Of a stretch of DNA of 64,000 bases, positions 18,926 to 29,222 are shown piece by piece; the first letter of the stretch is position 1, and every line of letters starts with the position of its first letter. The notes under the pieces were generated by a model. That model had not been told where the DNA came from and searched no databases. It was given only the letters and a program-made list of their open reading frames with translations. Made by a program: the position numbers and the translations under genes. The DNA lies in the NCBI RefSeq assembly GCF_016031635.1, contig NZ_JACEGD010000003.1, positions 62,001 to 126,000 on the forward strand, written 5' to 3'. The stretch comes from Bradyrhizobium diversitatis. Its GTDB lineage: Bacteria; Pseudomonadota; Alphaproteobacteria; Rhizobiales; Xanthobacteraceae.

Positions 18926-21199
18926 ATGGGTCGGACGTTCCGGATCAAGGTGCGCATGCGCCGCTTCAAGCGGCAGCACCCCCGCATTGCCTTCGCGATC
19001 CGCTCCTTCATGATCTTCTCGGCGACCTTCGGCGGCGCCTATGGTTTCGTGTCCGGCAGCCGCTCGGAGAATTCCGCCTACGATCCCCACGCCTTTGCGA
19101 TCGGCGCGAGCTTCCTGTTCGCGCTCGCCTGCCTCGGCCTTGCGACGCTGAGCATGCGCCTGCGCTTCGTCGACAGGCGGCTGCGCACGCTCGCCGCCCA
19201 CAATGAGGCCCTGATCGACCGCAATTGGGAGCTGAAGGAAGCGGAAGAACGCGCCCGCAGCCTGTTCGAGCAGCAGGGCGACCTCATCGTGCTGCGCGAC
19301 ACGGACGGCCGCATCACCTTTGCCAACGAGGCCTATTGCGCGCTGGCAGGACGGGCGCGCGGCGCACTTGTCGGCACGCACTTCGATTTCGACGTGCTGG
19401 AGCAGGGCGACAGCGCCCGCGAGAGCAACGGTACGCGCATCCACGACCAGAAGATCGCAACCCCGCTCGGCGCGCGCTGGATCGCCTGGCGCGAGGGCTA
19501 TGTCCGGCTCGACGCCGGACAGCCCGCCGAACTGCAGAGCGTGGGACGCGACGTCACCGACCGCACCGAGACCGAACGCGCGCTGTCCGATGCGCGGGAC
19601 CAGGCCGATGCCGCCAACCGCGCCAAGTCGCGCTTCCTCGCGATGGCCTCGCACGAGATCCGCACGCCGCTCAACGGCATCATCGGCATGGGCGGCCTCC
19701 TGCTCGACACCAATCTGACGCCGGAGCAGGCGACCTATGCCAGGGCGGTGAAGACCTCGGGCGAAGCCTTGATGGCGCTGATCGAGGAATTGCTGGACTA
19801 TTCCAAGATCGAGGCCGGCAAGCTCGACCTCGATCAACGTCCCTTCGCGCTCTCGACCCTGGTCGAGGAGATCACCGAGCTGCTCGCGCCGCGCGCGCAA
19901 GCGAAGACGCTCGAGATCGCCGCCTATGTCGACGAGCGCCTGCCGATCGAGGTGATCGGCGACGCCGCGCGGCTGCGCCAGGTGCTGCTCAACCTCGCCG
20001 GCAACGCCATCAAGTTCACCACGGGCGGCGGCGTTGCGCTGATCGTCGAGCCCGGCATCTGGCCGAACGAGATCAGCTTCCTGGTCCGCGATACCGGCAT
20101 CGGCATCGCAGCCGAAGCCCAGCAGCGCATATTTCGCGAATTCGAGCAGGCCGACCAGCGCATTGCCCGCACCTATGGCGGCACCGGGCTCGGCCTTGCC
20201 ATCAGCGAACGCATCGTCAAGCGCATGGGCGGCCGGATCACGCTCACGAGCGAGCCGGGCAGGGGCTCGACCTTCGAGGTCGCGGTGCCGCTTCCGCCGT
20301 CGCAGGCCGGCGCCGGACAGACTGCATTTCCGAGTCCCGACCTCACCGGCAAGTCGATGCTCCTCGTCGCCGACGGCATCGAGGCCTCGTTGATCGCGCG
20401 GCGCCTTGCGCGCTGGGGCGGCCAGACCTGCCTGGTTGCGGATGCGGCGGTCGCCGAAGCACTGCTGCCGGAACGCTCATGGCACGCGGTGCTGATCGAT
20501 CGCGCGATCGGCCCTGCCATTGCCGACCATCTGGGTGACGCGGCCCGCGCGCATGCCTCGCAGCGCCTCGTGCTGCTGACGTCGAGCTCGCGCCACGAGA
20601 AGCTGTCGCCGGCCTTCACCGGCTTTCTGATGAAGCCGCTGCGAGCCGCATCGCTCGCCGCCCGCCTCGCCCTGACGCCGGAGGTCGCCTCGCCCGATCT
20701 CGCGCCGGAGCCGCCGGCCGCATCCACCGGTACAGCGCTGGCGAAGAGCCTGTCGATCCTCGTCGCCGAAGACAACGAGATCAACGCATTGCTGATGCGC
20801 TCGCTGCTGACCAAGCTCGGTCACCGCGTCGTCATCGCCGTCCATGGCGAGGCCGCGCTGGAATCCTGGCTCGCCGCCTCATCCGCCGGCACGCCCTACG
20901 ATCTCGTGCTGATGGACATTCAGATGCCGCAGCTCGACGGCATCGAGGCGACAAAACGCATCCGCGCGCATGAGGCCGGCTTGGGTAGTCACTTGGGCGG
21001 TCGGCACACCCCGATCCTGGCGCTCACCGCCAACACGCTGGCGGAGGACCGCCATGCCTGCTTCGAGGCGGGCATGAACGGATTTCTGATCAAGCCGCTC
21101 GACCGCGAGAAGCTGGACGAGGCGCTGGCCGGGCTGGCCGCATCGCGGCATCTGGCAGTCCCGGATCACGGGAACCCGATCCCCGCCGGCAATCGCTAA
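18926..21199 (+). CDS. Membrane-bound hybrid sensor histidine kinase with two receiver-type domains
   Basis: This is a 757-residue sensor kinase. Two membrane helices (about 25-75) are followed by a coiled linker, a PAS domain (about 105-210) and a HisKA domain with phospho-acceptor His near 242 ([12 protein letters not shown]). A HATPase domain follows ([23 protein letters not shown]). It then has a degenerate receiver (about 470-590, with Asp525 and Lys in LMKPL) and a canonical receiver (about 610-745, EDNEIN, Asp664 in [16 protein letters not shown]). A GTG two codons upstream is an alternative start. No cognate regulator is adjacent and the target is unknown. Confidence 0.92.
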   Translation: MGRTFRIKVRMRRFKRQHPRIAFAIRSFMIFSATFGGAYGFVSGSRSENSAYDPHAFAIGASFLFALACLGLATLSMRLRFVDRRLRTLAAHNEALIDRNWELKEAEERARSLFEQQGDLIVLRDTDGRITFANEAYCALAGRARGALVGTHFDFDVLEQGDSARESNGTRIHDQKIATPLGARWIAWREGYVRLDAGQPAELQSVGRDVTDRTETERALSDARDQADAANRAKSRFLAMASHEIRTPLNGIIGMGGLLLDTNLTPEQATYARAVKTSGEALMALIEELLDYSKIEAGKLDLDQRPFALSTLVEEITELLAPRAQAKTLEIAAYVDERLPIEVIGDAARLRQVLLNLAGNAIKFTTGGGVALIVEPGIWPNEISFLVRDTGIGIAAEAQQRIFREFEQADQRIARTYGGTGLGLAISERIVKRMGGRITLTSEPGRGSTFEVAVPLPPSQAGAGQTAFPSPDLTGKSMLLVADGIEASLIARRLARWGGQTCLVADAAVAEALLPERSWHAVLIDRAIGPAIADHLGDAARAHASQRLVLLTSSSRHEKLSPAFTGFLMKPLRAASLAARLALTPEVASPDLAPEPPAASTGTALAKSLSILVAEDNEINALLMRSLLTKLGHRVVIAVHGEAALESWLAASSAGTPYDLVLMDIQMPQLDGIEATKRIRAHEAGLGSHLGGRHTPILALTANTLAEDRHACFEAGMNGFLIKPLDREKLDEALAGLAASRHLAVPDHGNPIPAGNR

Positions 21200-21261
21200 T
21201 TGAAATCGAGCGCGTTGCGCGTCACCATCCTCCGGGGGCATTTGCAAAAGAGGATTTGCGC

Positions 21262-21891
21262 ATGAACGTGCTTTGCCGCCTCGCGCTTATTGCGCTCCTC
21301 GCTGGAATCTCCCGGCATGTCGCAGCCGATACGCCGGACCTCATCTCGTCGCTCAAGCAAGGCGGTTACGTCCTGATCTTCCGGCACACCGCGACCGACG
21401 ACAGCCAGAAGGACGTCTACCCGTTCAAGTTCGACGACATGAGCGCCCAGCGTCAGCTCAGCGACAAGGGCAGGGACATGGCGCGCCAGATCGGGACGGC
21501 GATCAGGGAGCAGGCGATCCCGATCGGCGATGTCTACACCAGCAGGCTGAACCGCGCGGTCGAGGCCGGCAGGTTGATCTCCGGCCGCGAGGTCAAGCCG
21601 GTCGATGCGCTCACGGACAGCAGCAATGCCAGCGCATCGGGAATGGCAAACCCGACCGGTGCCAATGCAAAGGCCGGGCAGGCCGTGCGCCTGCTCGTCG
21701 ATGCGCCGCCGAAGCCAGGCACCAACACGTTCCTGGTCACCCACAAGACGAACATCGCCGATGCCTTCGGCAAGGAAGCCGGCGACGTGCAGGAAGGCGA
21801 AGCCTTCGTCTACAAGGCCAACGGCTCCGGCCCCGCCACCTTCGCGGGGCGCATCAAGCTTGCGGACTGGAACGCGAGAGCAGGCAGGTGA
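21262..21891 (+). CDS. Exported histidine phosphatase superfamily protein
   Basis: The 209-residue protein has a short signal peptide (MNVLCRLALIALLAGISRHVAA) and a histidine-phosphatase fold. The catalytic RH motif reads VLIFRHTATDD, with Thr where many members have Gly. SRLNRAVEAGRLI and FLVTHKTNIADAF supply the second arginine and second histidine. A GAGGA ribosome-binding site 7 nt upstream supports the ATG at 21262. The substrate is unknown. Members of this exported subgroup are usually annotated only at superfamily level. Confidence 0.85.
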   Translation: MNVLCRLALIALLAGISRHVAADTPDLISSLKQGGYVLIFRHTATDDSQKDVYPFKFDDMSAQRQLSDKGRDMARQIGTAIREQAIPIGDVYTSRLNRAVEAGRLISGREVKPVDALTDSSNASASGMANPTGANAKAGQAVRLLVDAPPKPGTNTFLVTHKTNIADAFGKEAGDVQEGEAFVYKANGSGPATFAGRIKLADWNARAGR

Positions 21892-21951
21892 GGGGCCTGG
21901 CATCCAGCCGTGACTTGCCGCTCCGCCACGATGTTGTGGTACGGAGGTCCT

Positions 21952-23040
21952 GTGACGAGCGACCGAAAGGCTGGCGACGACGTGAGAACATCAGAAGACC
22001 GCTCATTCCTCATCTTGCTTGCCGCGATCTCCGTTGCGTTCGGGTGGGTGCTTTGGCCATTCTCCGGCGCATTGTTGTGGGCCATCCTGCTGGCCATCAT
22101 CTTCGCACCCCTCTATCGGCGCGCCCTGAAAACCCTCCCGGGCAAGCACAACCTTGCCGCATTGTTCACTGTCGTCGTCGTGATCGTCATGGTCCTGATC
22201 CCGGTGGCGGTCGTCATCGCTTCGCTCGTCGACCAGGGCGGGGAGCTGTATCAGCGCGTTCAGAGCGGAGAGATCAGTTTCGCTCATCCCCTGGAGCAAT
22301 TGCGATCCGCACTGCCTGGCTGGGCTGCTTCGCTGTCAGACCGCCTGGCCCGCATGGATCTTTCGGCCCTGAAGGAACGCCTGTCGGGTCTGGTCGTCCC
22401 AGCCGGCCAACAGCTGGCCGGACATGCGCTCAACATCGGCCAGTTGACGCTGGAGTTCGTCGCAAGCCTGCTCGTGATGCTGTACCTGCTGTTCTTCCTG
22501 CTGCGCGACGGCGAAGACCTGAGCGCACGCATGCGCGACGCACTCCCGCTGCGTCCGAGCCAGACCGCCGAGATCCTCGATGCGTTCACCCTCGCGGTTC
22601 GCGGAACGATCAAGGGGATCGTTCTCGTCGCGCTGATACAGGGGGCGCTTGGCGGGCTCATCTTCTGGCTGCTCGGCTTGACTGCGCCGCTGCTGGCGGG
22701 CGCGCTCATGGCGCTGGTCTCGCTCCTGCCCGTGCTGGGCTCCGCCCTGATCTGGGTTCCGGTCGCACTCTATTTGCTCGTGTCAGGCGCCGTGACGAAG
22801 GGTCTCATTCTGCTCGCTTTCGGCACTTTCGTGATTGGCCTTGCGGACAATTTCCTCCGCCCGATCCTGGTCGGCCAGTCGATCCAGATGCCGAGCTACG
22901 TCGTGCTGCTTGCCACCTTGGGCGGACTTGCGAGCTTCGGAGCGAACGGCTTCGTCATCGGCCCGCTCGTTGCCGCGATGTTTCTGACGGCGTGGCAAAT
23001 CTTCATGAGCTCGAAAGCGCGACAGGAGGCCCGCAAGTAA
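21952..23040 (+). CDS. AI-2E family transporter (YdiK/PerM-type permease)
   Basis: The 362-residue inner-membrane protein has about seven to eight hydrophobic helices. They include FGWVLWPFSGALLWAILLAI, VVVVIVMVLIPVAVVIASLV and VASLLVMLYLLFFLL. A large non-membrane section lies between about 85 and 175, as in the AI-2E/UPF0118 family. Members export diverse small compounds or ions; AI-2 transport has been shown for few. A GGAGG four bases before GTG 21952 decides the start; ATG 21931 lacks such a site. It lies 60 bp after the phosphatase gene. Confidence 0.88.
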   Translation: MTSDRKAGDDVRTSEDRSFLILLAAISVAFGWVLWPFSGALLWAILLAIIFAPLYRRALKTLPGKHNLAALFTVVVVIVMVLIPVAVVIASLVDQGGELYQRVQSGEISFAHPLEQLRSALPGWAASLSDRLARMDLSALKERLSGLVVPAGQQLAGHALNIGQLTLEFVASLLVMLYLLFFLLRDGEDLSARMRDALPLRPSQTAEILDAFTLAVRGTIKGIVLVALIQGALGGLIFWLLGLTAPLLAGALMALVSLLPVLGSALIWVPVALYLLVSGAVTKGLILLAFGTFVIGLADNFLRPILVGQSIQMPSYVVLLATLGGLASFGANGFVIGPLVAAMFLTAWQIFMSSKARQEARK

Positions 23041-23057
23041 GCTTCATTGAGTAAGCT

Positions 23058-25028
23058 TCATTCCTTGACCGGCCGGTCCAGGATCTCACGCACACGAAGC
23101 GCCAGCTTCGCCTGCGAGACCGGCTTCTCGAGAATATCGACGCCTTCATCCAGGCGGCCCTGGTGAACGACGGCGTTCCTTGAATATCCGGTCATGTAGA
23201 GAACCTTCAGTCCCGGCCGTATCTGCTGCGCCCGCCTGCCGAGCTCACGACCGTTGATCCCGGGCATCACGACATCGGTCAGAAGCAGATTCACTTTCGG
23301 CTCCTCCTGGAGGAGGATGGTCAGGGCTCCCTGGGCGCTCGGTGCAGCCAGGATGCGATAGTTCAGGTCGCGCAGGACGTCGCATACATAGGTCCGGAGA
23401 TCGGAATCATCCTCGACGACGAGAATGGTCTCGATCTTCTCGCCTTCCGGCAGCACGTCCTCGGGCTCGTTGACGGGCGCCTGGCGTGTGCCGAGGTAGC
23501 GCGGGAAATACATCTTGATGCTCGTGCCGTGGCCGACCTCGCTGTAGATCTTCACATGGCCGCCGGATTGCTTGACGAACCCATAGACCTGGCTGAGACC
23601 GAGCCCGGTCCCGTGCCCCGGCTCTTTTGTCGTGAAGAAGGGCTCGAAGGCGTGATCGAGCACCTCGCTCGACATTCCGCTTCCGGTGTCGGTCACGCAA
23701 ACCACGACGTACTGGCCGGGCGACAGCTCCGGATTGACACGGCTGTAATCATCGTCAGCCGAGACATTCACGGCCTCCACCGTGAGCTTGCCGCCGTCGG
23801 GCATGGCGTCGCGCGCATTGATCGCGAGATTGATGATGGCGGACTCCAGATGGTTGGCGTCGGCTTCGATCTGCCAGAGTCCCGCGCTGCCGACGGTTTC
23901 GACCTCGATGCGCTCGCCGAGCGTTCGCTGCAGGAAGTCCTGCATGTTGCTGAGGAAGTTGTTGACGTTGATCGGCTTGGGATCGAGCGCCTGCCGGCGC
24001 GAGAAGGCGAGAAGCCGGCTGGTGAGCGCTGCCGCGCGCTGGGCGCCTCGCTTGGCATGGCTCAGAGCACGCTGGAGGTTGGCTGTTCCGGCGAGCTGAC
24101 GGGCGTTGCGCTCGGCGGTCTCGATGTTGCCCAGCACGATCATCAGCAGGTTGTTGAAGTCGTGCGCGATGCCGCCGCTGAGCTGCCCGACGGCCTCGAG
24201 CTTCTGGGACGCGATCAACTGCTCCTGGACCTGCTTGAGCTCGTCCTGCGCACGCTTGCGCTCGGTGAGATCGCGCGTGACCTTGGCAAATCCGATGATC
24301 TCGCCGGCCTCGCCGACGATCCGATCGATGATGACCGACGCCCAGAAGCGCGTTCCGTCCTTTCGCATGCGCCAGCCTTCCGCCTCGAAGCGGCCGTGCT
24401 CGCGCGCTTCTTCCAACGCCCGCTTGGGAACTCCGCTTGCGACGTCTTCCGGCGTGTAGAATCGGCTGAAATGCTGGCCGATGATGTCCAGTGGAGCATA
24501 GCCCTTGATGCGCTGGGCCCCGGGATTCCAGGTGGCGACGTTGCCCTCGGGATCGAGCTGGAAGATGGCATAGTCGATCACGGCCTCGATCAGCCGACGG
24601 TACCGCCGCTCGCTCTCGAGCAGCTCCGTGTGCGCCTGCTGCCGTTCGGTGATGTCCCGCGTCACCTTGGCAAAGCCGATCAGGCGGCCCTGCTCGTCCT
24701 TGATGGAGTCGAGGACGACGAGCGCCCAGAACCGGCTGCCGTCCTTGCGCACGCGCCAGCCCTCGGAATTGAAGCGCCCGGTCTCGCGCGCTGTCGCCAG
24801 CGCCCTCGCTGGCAGGCCCGCCGCCCGATCCTCAGGCGTGTAGAACACCGAAAACGACGTGCCGATGATGTCCCGGGCAGAATAGCCCTTGAGACGCTCG
24901 GCCCCCGAGTTCCAGCTCCGCACGGTGCCGTCGGTATCGAGCATGAAGATCGCGTAGTCCACGATCGCGTTGACCAGGAGCTCGAGACGACGGCCGTCAT
25001 CGAGCTCGTCAAGCGGCGTTTGGCTCAT
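23058..25028 (-). CDS. Soluble PAS-PAS hybrid histidine kinase
   Basis: The 656-residue cytoplasmic kinase has two similar PAS/PAC modules (about 12-130 and 140-255). Each contains a DYAIF...LD core and FAKVTRD(I/L)TER at its end. They are followed by HisKA with SGGIAHDFNNLL (His near 289), a HATPase domain (DTGSGMS, GTGLGLSQVYGFV) and a C-terminal receiver with Asp585 in LLTDVVMPG. There is no membrane segment. The ATG at 25028 (MSQTPLDELDD) was preferred to the more upstream 25094. The near-duplicate PAS pair suggests an internal duplication. Confidence 0.92.
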   Translation of the reverse strand: MSQTPLDELDDGRRLELLVNAIVDYAIFMLDTDGTVRSWNSGAERLKGYSARDIIGTSFSVFYTPEDRAAGLPARALATARETGRFNSEGWRVRKDGSRFWALVVLDSIKDEQGRLIGFAKVTRDITERQQAHTELLESERRYRRLIEAVIDYAIFQLDPEGNVATWNPGAQRIKGYAPLDIIGQHFSRFYTPEDVASGVPKRALEEAREHGRFEAEGWRMRKDGTRFWASVIIDRIVGEAGEIIGFAKVTRDLTERKRAQDELKQVQEQLIASQKLEAVGQLSGGIAHDFNNLLMIVLGNIETAERNARQLAGTANLQRALSHAKRGAQRAAALTSRLLAFSRRQALDPKPINVNNFLSNMQDFLQRTLGERIEVETVGSAGLWQIEADANHLESAIINLAINARDAMPDGGKLTVEAVNVSADDDYSRVNPELSPGQYVVVCVTDTGSGMSSEVLDHAFEPFFTTKEPGHGTGLGLSQVYGFVKQSGGHVKIYSEVGHGTSIKMYFPRYLGTRQAPVNEPEDVLPEGEKIETILVVEDDSDLRTYVCDVLRDLNYRILAAPSAQGALTILLQEEPKVNLLLTDVVMPGINGRELGRRAQQIRPGLKVLYMTGYSRNAVVHQGRLDEGVDILEKPVSQAKLALRVREILDRPVKE

Positions 25029-25190
25029 ACGGATCCTCAGGCTGCGGGGCGAGCGACGGGCCCAATCAACGGATTGGCAGGATACTGGTTCCAATAAATG
25101 TTACGATTATCCCGCGCCCGTGGCACGCACTCCACTACGCGCGCCCGCCGGCCACCCGCGCAGGCCCGAGACCCTCTGGCGCAACGACTG

Positions 25191-25430
25191 CTATGCGGCG
25201 TAAGCGCGGAAACGGGGGGCCGAAAGTCGGCCGGGCGGACCTTCGCTCCCCCTGAAGATCGTCTCGGTTTGGGCTACGCGCTTGCAATGGGGGCAGGCGA
25301 AGAGATGTGCGATGACCGGGACCGGCTCGTCTGCAAGCAGCTCCGAGCGATACCACTTCATCTCAATGTGGCAGTCCGGGCATATTGGCGCTTCGAGCTG
25401 TTCCGCAGCGCTTCTGAGACGATCAACCAT
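25191..25430 (-). CDS. Small zinc-ribbon-like hypothetical protein
   Basis: The 79-residue product carries two CxxC knuckles, C17-P-D-C20 and C46-P-H-C49, spaced as in a zinc ribbon, and has no membrane segment. The ATG at 25430 follows GAGGGGCC; a start at 25463 would add 11 residues. There is no recognisable catalytic motif. It stands alone between the PAS kinase and coaA. I think it is a real gene because the cysteine pattern is intact and the codon use is ordinary, but the function is unknown. Confidence 0.7.
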   Translation of the reverse strand: MVDRLRSAAEQLEAPICPDCHIEMKWYRSELLADEPVPVIAHLFACPHCKRVAQTETIFRGSEGPPGRLSAPRFRAYAA

Positions 25431-25522
25431 GGCCCCCTCGCGTGTTCGAAGGCCATAACCCAATACCCCTAGTTAGTCTGCATCAAAAGATACTGAGCTC
25501 GATATTTGCCGCTCGCACGCGA

Positions 25523-26479
25523 TCACAGCCGCCTGAGCGCCACGCTCTCCACCGTATGGTCGGCGCCCTTCTTCAGGATCAGCGTCGCCCGGGGACGGGT
25601 CGGCAGGATGTTGTCCTCGAGATTGGCGAGGTTGGTGCGTTCCCAGATCGCGATCGCGGTGGCGGTGGCTTCCTCGTCCGACAGCAACGCGTAGCGGTTG
25701 AAGTAGGATCTTGGATTGGTGAATGCGGTGTCGCGCAGCGCCAGGAAGCGCTTGATGTACCATTGCCGCAGTGCCGCCTCGTCGGCATCGATGTAGACCG
25801 AGAAATCGAAGAAGTCGGAGACAACAGGCACTGCCTTGCCGTCACGCGGCAGCTTGCCGGTTTGCAGCACGTTGACGCCCTCGACGATCAGGATGTCGGG
25901 CTGGTCGATCTCGGCCCACTGGTTCGGCACGATGTCGTAGGTCAGATGCGAATAGACCGGCGCGCGCACGTGGCGGCGGCCGGCCTTGATGTCGGAGAGG
26001 AAGCTGAGCAGCAGGGGCAGATCGTAGCTTTCCGGAAAACCCTTCTTCTGCATCATGCCGTGCCGCTCGAGCACTGCGTTGGGATAGAGGAATCCGTCGG
26101 TGGTGATCAGCTCGACCTTCGGCCGCGGCGACCAGCGCGCCAGCAGGGCCTGAAGAACGCGTGCCGTGGTGGATTTCCCGACCGCAACCGAGCCGGCGAC
26201 GCCAATGATGTAGGGGACCTTGCGATCCCTGATGTTGAGGAACTGGCGCTCTGCGTAATACAGGCGCTGCATGGCGTCGACATAGATCGACAACAGGCGC
26301 GACAGCGGAAGATAAATGTCCTCGACTTCCTGGAGATCGAGGCGGTCGTGCAGTGAGCGCAGCCGGTCGAATTCACCCGGCTCCAGCGTCATCGGCGTAT
26401 CGTCGCGGAGGCGCGCCCACTGCTCGCGCGTATAGACGCGGTACGGATTATACTGCTGCTCGGGTGCGCGGATATCCAT
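25523..26479 (-). CDS. coaA: Type I pantothenate kinase
   Basis: CoaA phosphorylates pantothenate with ATP, the first step of coenzyme A synthesis. The 318-residue protein shows the P-loop [20 protein letters not shown] (about 93-112), the substrate region TTDGFLYPN, and [12 protein letters not shown] and VYIDADE. It lies 21 bp downstream of hisE, at the end of the his gene run, an arrangement common in rhizobia. coaE, for the last CoA step, also occurs in this window at 39.3-39.9 kb. Confidence 0.97.
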   Translation of the reverse strand: MDIRAPEQQYNPYRVYTREQWARLRDDTPMTLEPGEFDRLRSLHDRLDLQEVEDIYLPLSRLLSIYVDAMQRLYYAERQFLNIRDRKVPYIIGVAGSVAVGKSTTARVLQALLARWSPRPKVELITTDGFLYPNAVLERHGMMQKKGFPESYDLPLLLSFLSDIKAGRRHVRAPVYSHLTYDIVPNQWAEIDQPDILIVEGVNVLQTGKLPRDGKAVPVVSDFFDFSVYIDADEAALRQWYIKRFLALRDTAFTNPRSYFNRYALLSDEEATATAIAIWERTNLANLEDNILPTRPRATLILKKGADHTVESVALRRL

Positions 26480-26500
26480 AACGCGACCTCTCCACTTCGG

Positions 26501-26827
26501 CTAGCTGCCGCTCTTGCGCGACGCCTTTTCTTCCAACCCTGACATATTCGTACGCTTGTCCAGCGCGGCTTCGACCTCCTCCAGCTTTACGCCGCGTACC
26601 TTGAGCAGCACAAGGAAATGATAGAGCAGGTCGGCGCTTTCAGCGATCAGATGCGCGCGATCGTTTTCGACTGCAGCGATTACGGTTTCGACTGCTTCCT
26701 CGCCGAACTTCTTGGCGCAATGCTCGGCGCCCTTGTCGAGGAGCTTGCGGGTATAGGAGGCTTCGCCACCCGAGGCCGCGCGGGCATCGATGGTCTCGGC
26801 CAGATCATGGATCGTGAAACGCGGCAT
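26501..26827 (-). CDS. hisE: Phosphoribosyl-ATP pyrophosphatase
   Basis: HisE hydrolyses phosphoribosyl-ATP to phosphoribosyl-AMP, the second step of histidine synthesis. The 108-residue protein begins [17 protein letters not shown]. It contains the helical MazG-like core [20 protein letters not shown] followed by [13 protein letters not shown], whose acidic residues bind Mg2+. The ATG at 26827 fits the family start; the open frame extends 15 codons upstream without support. It follows hisF by 71 bp. Confidence 0.96.
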   Translation of the reverse strand: MPRFTIHDLAETIDARAASGGEASYTRKLLDKGAEHCAKKFGEEAVETVIAAVENDRAHLIAESADLLYHFLVLLKVRGVKLEEVEAALDKRTNMSGLEEKASRKSGS

Positions 26828-26898
26828 CGGACTTACTCGGAAACGCACAGGGCCACGGCGGCCATCCGCCAATCTAGCATTCTTGAGTACAGGAGTCG

Positions 26899-27672
26899 TC
26901 AGGCATCCAGGCGCATGGGGAGTCCCCGCCGCGCCATGTGCTCCTTGGCTTCGCGGATGGTGAATTCCCCGAAATGGAAGATCGAGGCGGCCAGCACGGC
27001 CGTGGCGTGCCCGTCGCGGATACCGTCGACGAGATGGTCGAGATTGCCGACGCCGCCGGAGGCGATCACGGGAACGGGAATACTGTCGGCGATCGCACGG
27101 GTCAGCGGAATGTCGAACCCCTGCCGGGTGCCGTCGCGATCCATCGAGGTGAGCAGGATCTCACCGGCGCCGAGCGAGACCACTTCCTGGGCATATTCGA
27201 TCGCGTCGATGCCGGTCGAGTTGCGCCCGCCATGGGTAAAGATCTCCCAGCGGTCACCGCCCGGGCGCTTGACGCGCTTGGCGTCGATCGCGACCACCAC
27301 GCACTGCTCGCCGAATTTTTCAGCAGCTTCCTTGACGAACTCGCGCCGCGCCACGGCGGCGCTGTTGATCGAGACCTTGTCGGCACCGGCGCGCAGCAGC
27401 GTCTTGATGTCGTTGACCTCGCGCACGCCGCCGCCGACGGTGACGGGCATGAAGCAGGCCTCCGCCGTGCGCCGGACCACGTCCAGCATGATGCCGCGGT
27501 TCTCATGGGTCGCGGTGATGTCGAGGAAGGTGAGCTCGTCGGCGCCGGCGGCATCATAGGCGATCGCGGCTTCGACGGGATCGCCGGCATCGCGCAGATC
27601 GACGAAGTTGACGCCCTTGACGACGCGACCGTCCTTGACGTCGAGGCAGGGGATCACGCGCACCTTGAACAT
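26899..27672 (-). CDS. hisF: Imidazole glycerol phosphate synthase subunit HisF
   Basis: HisF is the cyclase subunit that uses ammonia from HisH to close the imidazole ring, making IGP and AICAR. The 257-residue (beta-alpha)8 barrel has the catalytic aspartates in [12 protein letters not shown] (near residue 11) and [14 protein letters not shown], plus VIASGGVG for phosphate binding. AGGAG precedes the ATG. hisA ends 10 bp upstream, so hisA and hisF are co-transcribed. Confidence 0.98.
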   Translation of the reverse strand: MFKVRVIPCLDVKDGRVVKGVNFVDLRDAGDPVEAAIAYDAAGADELTFLDITATHENRGIMLDVVRRTAEACFMPVTVGGGVREVNDIKTLLRAGADKVSINSAAVARREFVKEAAEKFGEQCVVVAIDAKRVKRPGGDRWEIFTHGGRNSTGIDAIEYAQEVVSLGAGEILLTSMDRDGTRQGFDIPLTRAIADSIPVPVIASGGVGNLDHLVDGIRDGHATAVLAASIFHFGEFTIREAKEHMARRGLPMRLDA

Positions 27673-27682
27673 CCGATGTCTC

Positions 27683-28417
27683 CTAAGTGCGCGCGCTGCG
27701 GATCAAGGCGAGGGCGGCGGCGGGGTCGAGCCGGCCGTCGTAGAGCGCGCGGCCGGCGATCGCGCCGGCGAGCTTCTTGGCGCGCGGCGTCAGCATCGCC
27801 TTGACGTCCTCGATCGAGGCGAGGCCGCCGGAGGCGATCACGGGAATAGAGATGGCCTCGGCGAGCGCAATGGTCGCCTCCAGGTTCAGACCCTTCAGCA
27901 GGCCGTCGCGCGCGATGTCGGTGAAGATGATGGCGGCGACGCCGGCATCCTCGAAACGCTTTGCGATCTCGAGCACCGTGACCTCAGAGGTCTCGGCCCA
28001 GCCTTCGACCGCGACCTTGCCGTCGCGGGCATCGAGGCCCACGGCGACGCGGCCGGGAAACTTCTTCGCCGCAGACTTCACCAGTTCAGGGTCGCGCACC
28101 GCGGCGGTGCCGATGATGACGCGGGTGATGCCCTTGTCGAGCCAGGCTTCGACGGTCTTGAGATCGCGAATGCCGCCGCCGAGCTGCACCGGGATCTTGA
28201 TCGTCTTCAGCATCGCCTCGACAGCCTGCGCGTTCACCGGCTTGCCGGCGAAGGCGCCGTCGAGGTCGACGACGTGGAGATATTCGAAGCCCTGCTCGGC
28301 AAAGCTCTGCGCCTGCGCGGCCGGATTGAGGTTGAACACGGTCGCGCGCGCCATGTCGCCTTGCTCGAGGCGCACGCACTGGCCGTTCTTGAGGTCGATC
28401 GCGGGAAAGAGGATCAT
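27683..28417 (-). CDS. hisA: Phosphoribosylformimino-5-aminoimidazole carboxamide ribotide isomerase
   Basis: HisA isomerises ProFAR to PRFAR, an Amadori rearrangement in histidine synthesis. The 244-residue barrel shows [18 protein letters not shown] with the catalytic Asp at residue 7, [17 protein letters not shown] with the second catalytic Asp, and VIASGGLAS. It is separated from hisH upstream by a 154-bp gap holding a large perfect inverted repeat. Confidence 0.98.
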   Translation of the reverse strand: MILFPAIDLKNGQCVRLEQGDMARATVFNLNPAAQAQSFAEQGFEYLHVVDLDGAFAGKPVNAQAVEAMLKTIKIPVQLGGGIRDLKTVEAWLDKGITRVIIGTAAVRDPELVKSAAKKFPGRVAVGLDARDGKVAVEGWAETSEVTVLEIAKRFEDAGVAAIIFTDIARDGLLKGLNLEATIALAEAISIPVIASGGLASIEDVKAMLTPRAKKLAGAIAGRALYDGRLDPAAALALIRSART

Positions 28418-28470
28418 GTCGCACCTGCTCCCGTCCCCATCATGGGAACGGGCCTGTCAGCTATGCACTC

Positions 28471-28550
28471 CGTCATTGCGAGCGCAGCGAAGCAATCCAG
28501 ACTGCCGCCGCGGAAAGACGCTGGATTGCTTCGCTGCGCTCGCAATGACG
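28471..28550. repeat. Perfect inverted repeat (30-bp arms) between hisH and hisA
   Basis: Positions 28471-28500 (starting CGTCATTGCGAGCGCAGCG) are exactly complementary to 28521-28550 (ending CGCTCGCAATGACG), with a 20-bp centre. A diverged copy lies at 58959-59045 and a half copy at 45725-45756. Inside the his transcript it would form a very stable hairpin between the hisH and hisA coding regions. Confidence 0.85.
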
Positions 28551-28571
28551 AGGTGAAAGCCGTCGAATCCA

Positions 28572-29222
28572 TCACGGCTTCCATCGCAGGAAGTTCGAGA
28601 TCAGGGCCAGCCCGAAGCGCTGGCTCTTCTCGGGGTGGAATTGCGTTCCGATCGCGGTGTCCTTCGCCACGATCGCGGTGACGGGCCCGCCGTAATCGGC
28701 GCGCGCGAGCACGTCCGCCTCGCTGGCGGGGTTGAGGTGATAGGAGTGCACGAAATAAGCGTGCTGGCCCTTCGGGCCGAGCGGCAGCTTGTCCAGCACC
28801 GGATGCTCCCTGAGCACCTCGAGCGTATTCCAGCCCATGTGCGGGATCTTCAGGCTCTCGTCGCGCGGCGTGATCTTCTCGACGTCACCGCCGATCCAGT
28901 TCAGGCCTTCGGTGATGACATGTTCCTTGCCGCGGCTGGCCATCAGCTGCATGCCGACGCAGATGCCGAAAAAGGGCCGCGCCTTGACCCGCACCGCCTC
29001 GGTGATCGCCTCGACCATGCCGTTGACGGCATCAAGGCCGCGCCGGCAATCGGCGAAGGCACCGACGCCCGGCAGCACCAGGCGGTCAGCCTCGTAAGCC
29101 TGGTCCGGATCGCTGGTGACGAAGACCTTTTGCGGGCTCTCCAGGCTGCGCGCGGCGCGCTCGAACGCCTTGGCGGCGGAATGCAGATTGCCGGAACCGT
29201 AATCGATGATGGCGACGCTCAT
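28572..29222 (-). CDS. hisH: Imidazole glycerol phosphate synthase glutamine amidotransferase subunit HisH
   Basis: HisH hydrolyses glutamine and channels ammonia to HisF. The 216-residue class I amidotransferase begins [20 protein letters not shown]. It has the nucleophile Cys in [11 protein letters not shown] (near residue 87), and the partner His and Glu in [11 protein letters not shown] near the C-terminus. The ATG overlaps the stop of the upstream DUF2628 gene as ATGA. The open frame continues upstream, but only as the shadow of that gene. Confidence 0.97.
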   Translation of the reverse strand: MSVAIIDYGSGNLHSAAKAFERAARSLESPQKVFVTSDPDQAYEADRLVLPGVGAFADCRRGLDAVNGMVEAITEAVRVKARPFFGICVGMQLMASRGKEHVITEGLNWIGGDVEKITPRDESLKIPHMGWNTLEVLREHPVLDKLPLGPKGQHAYFVHSYHLNPASEADVLARADYGGPVTAIVAKDTAIGTQFHPEKSQRFGLALISNFLRWKP

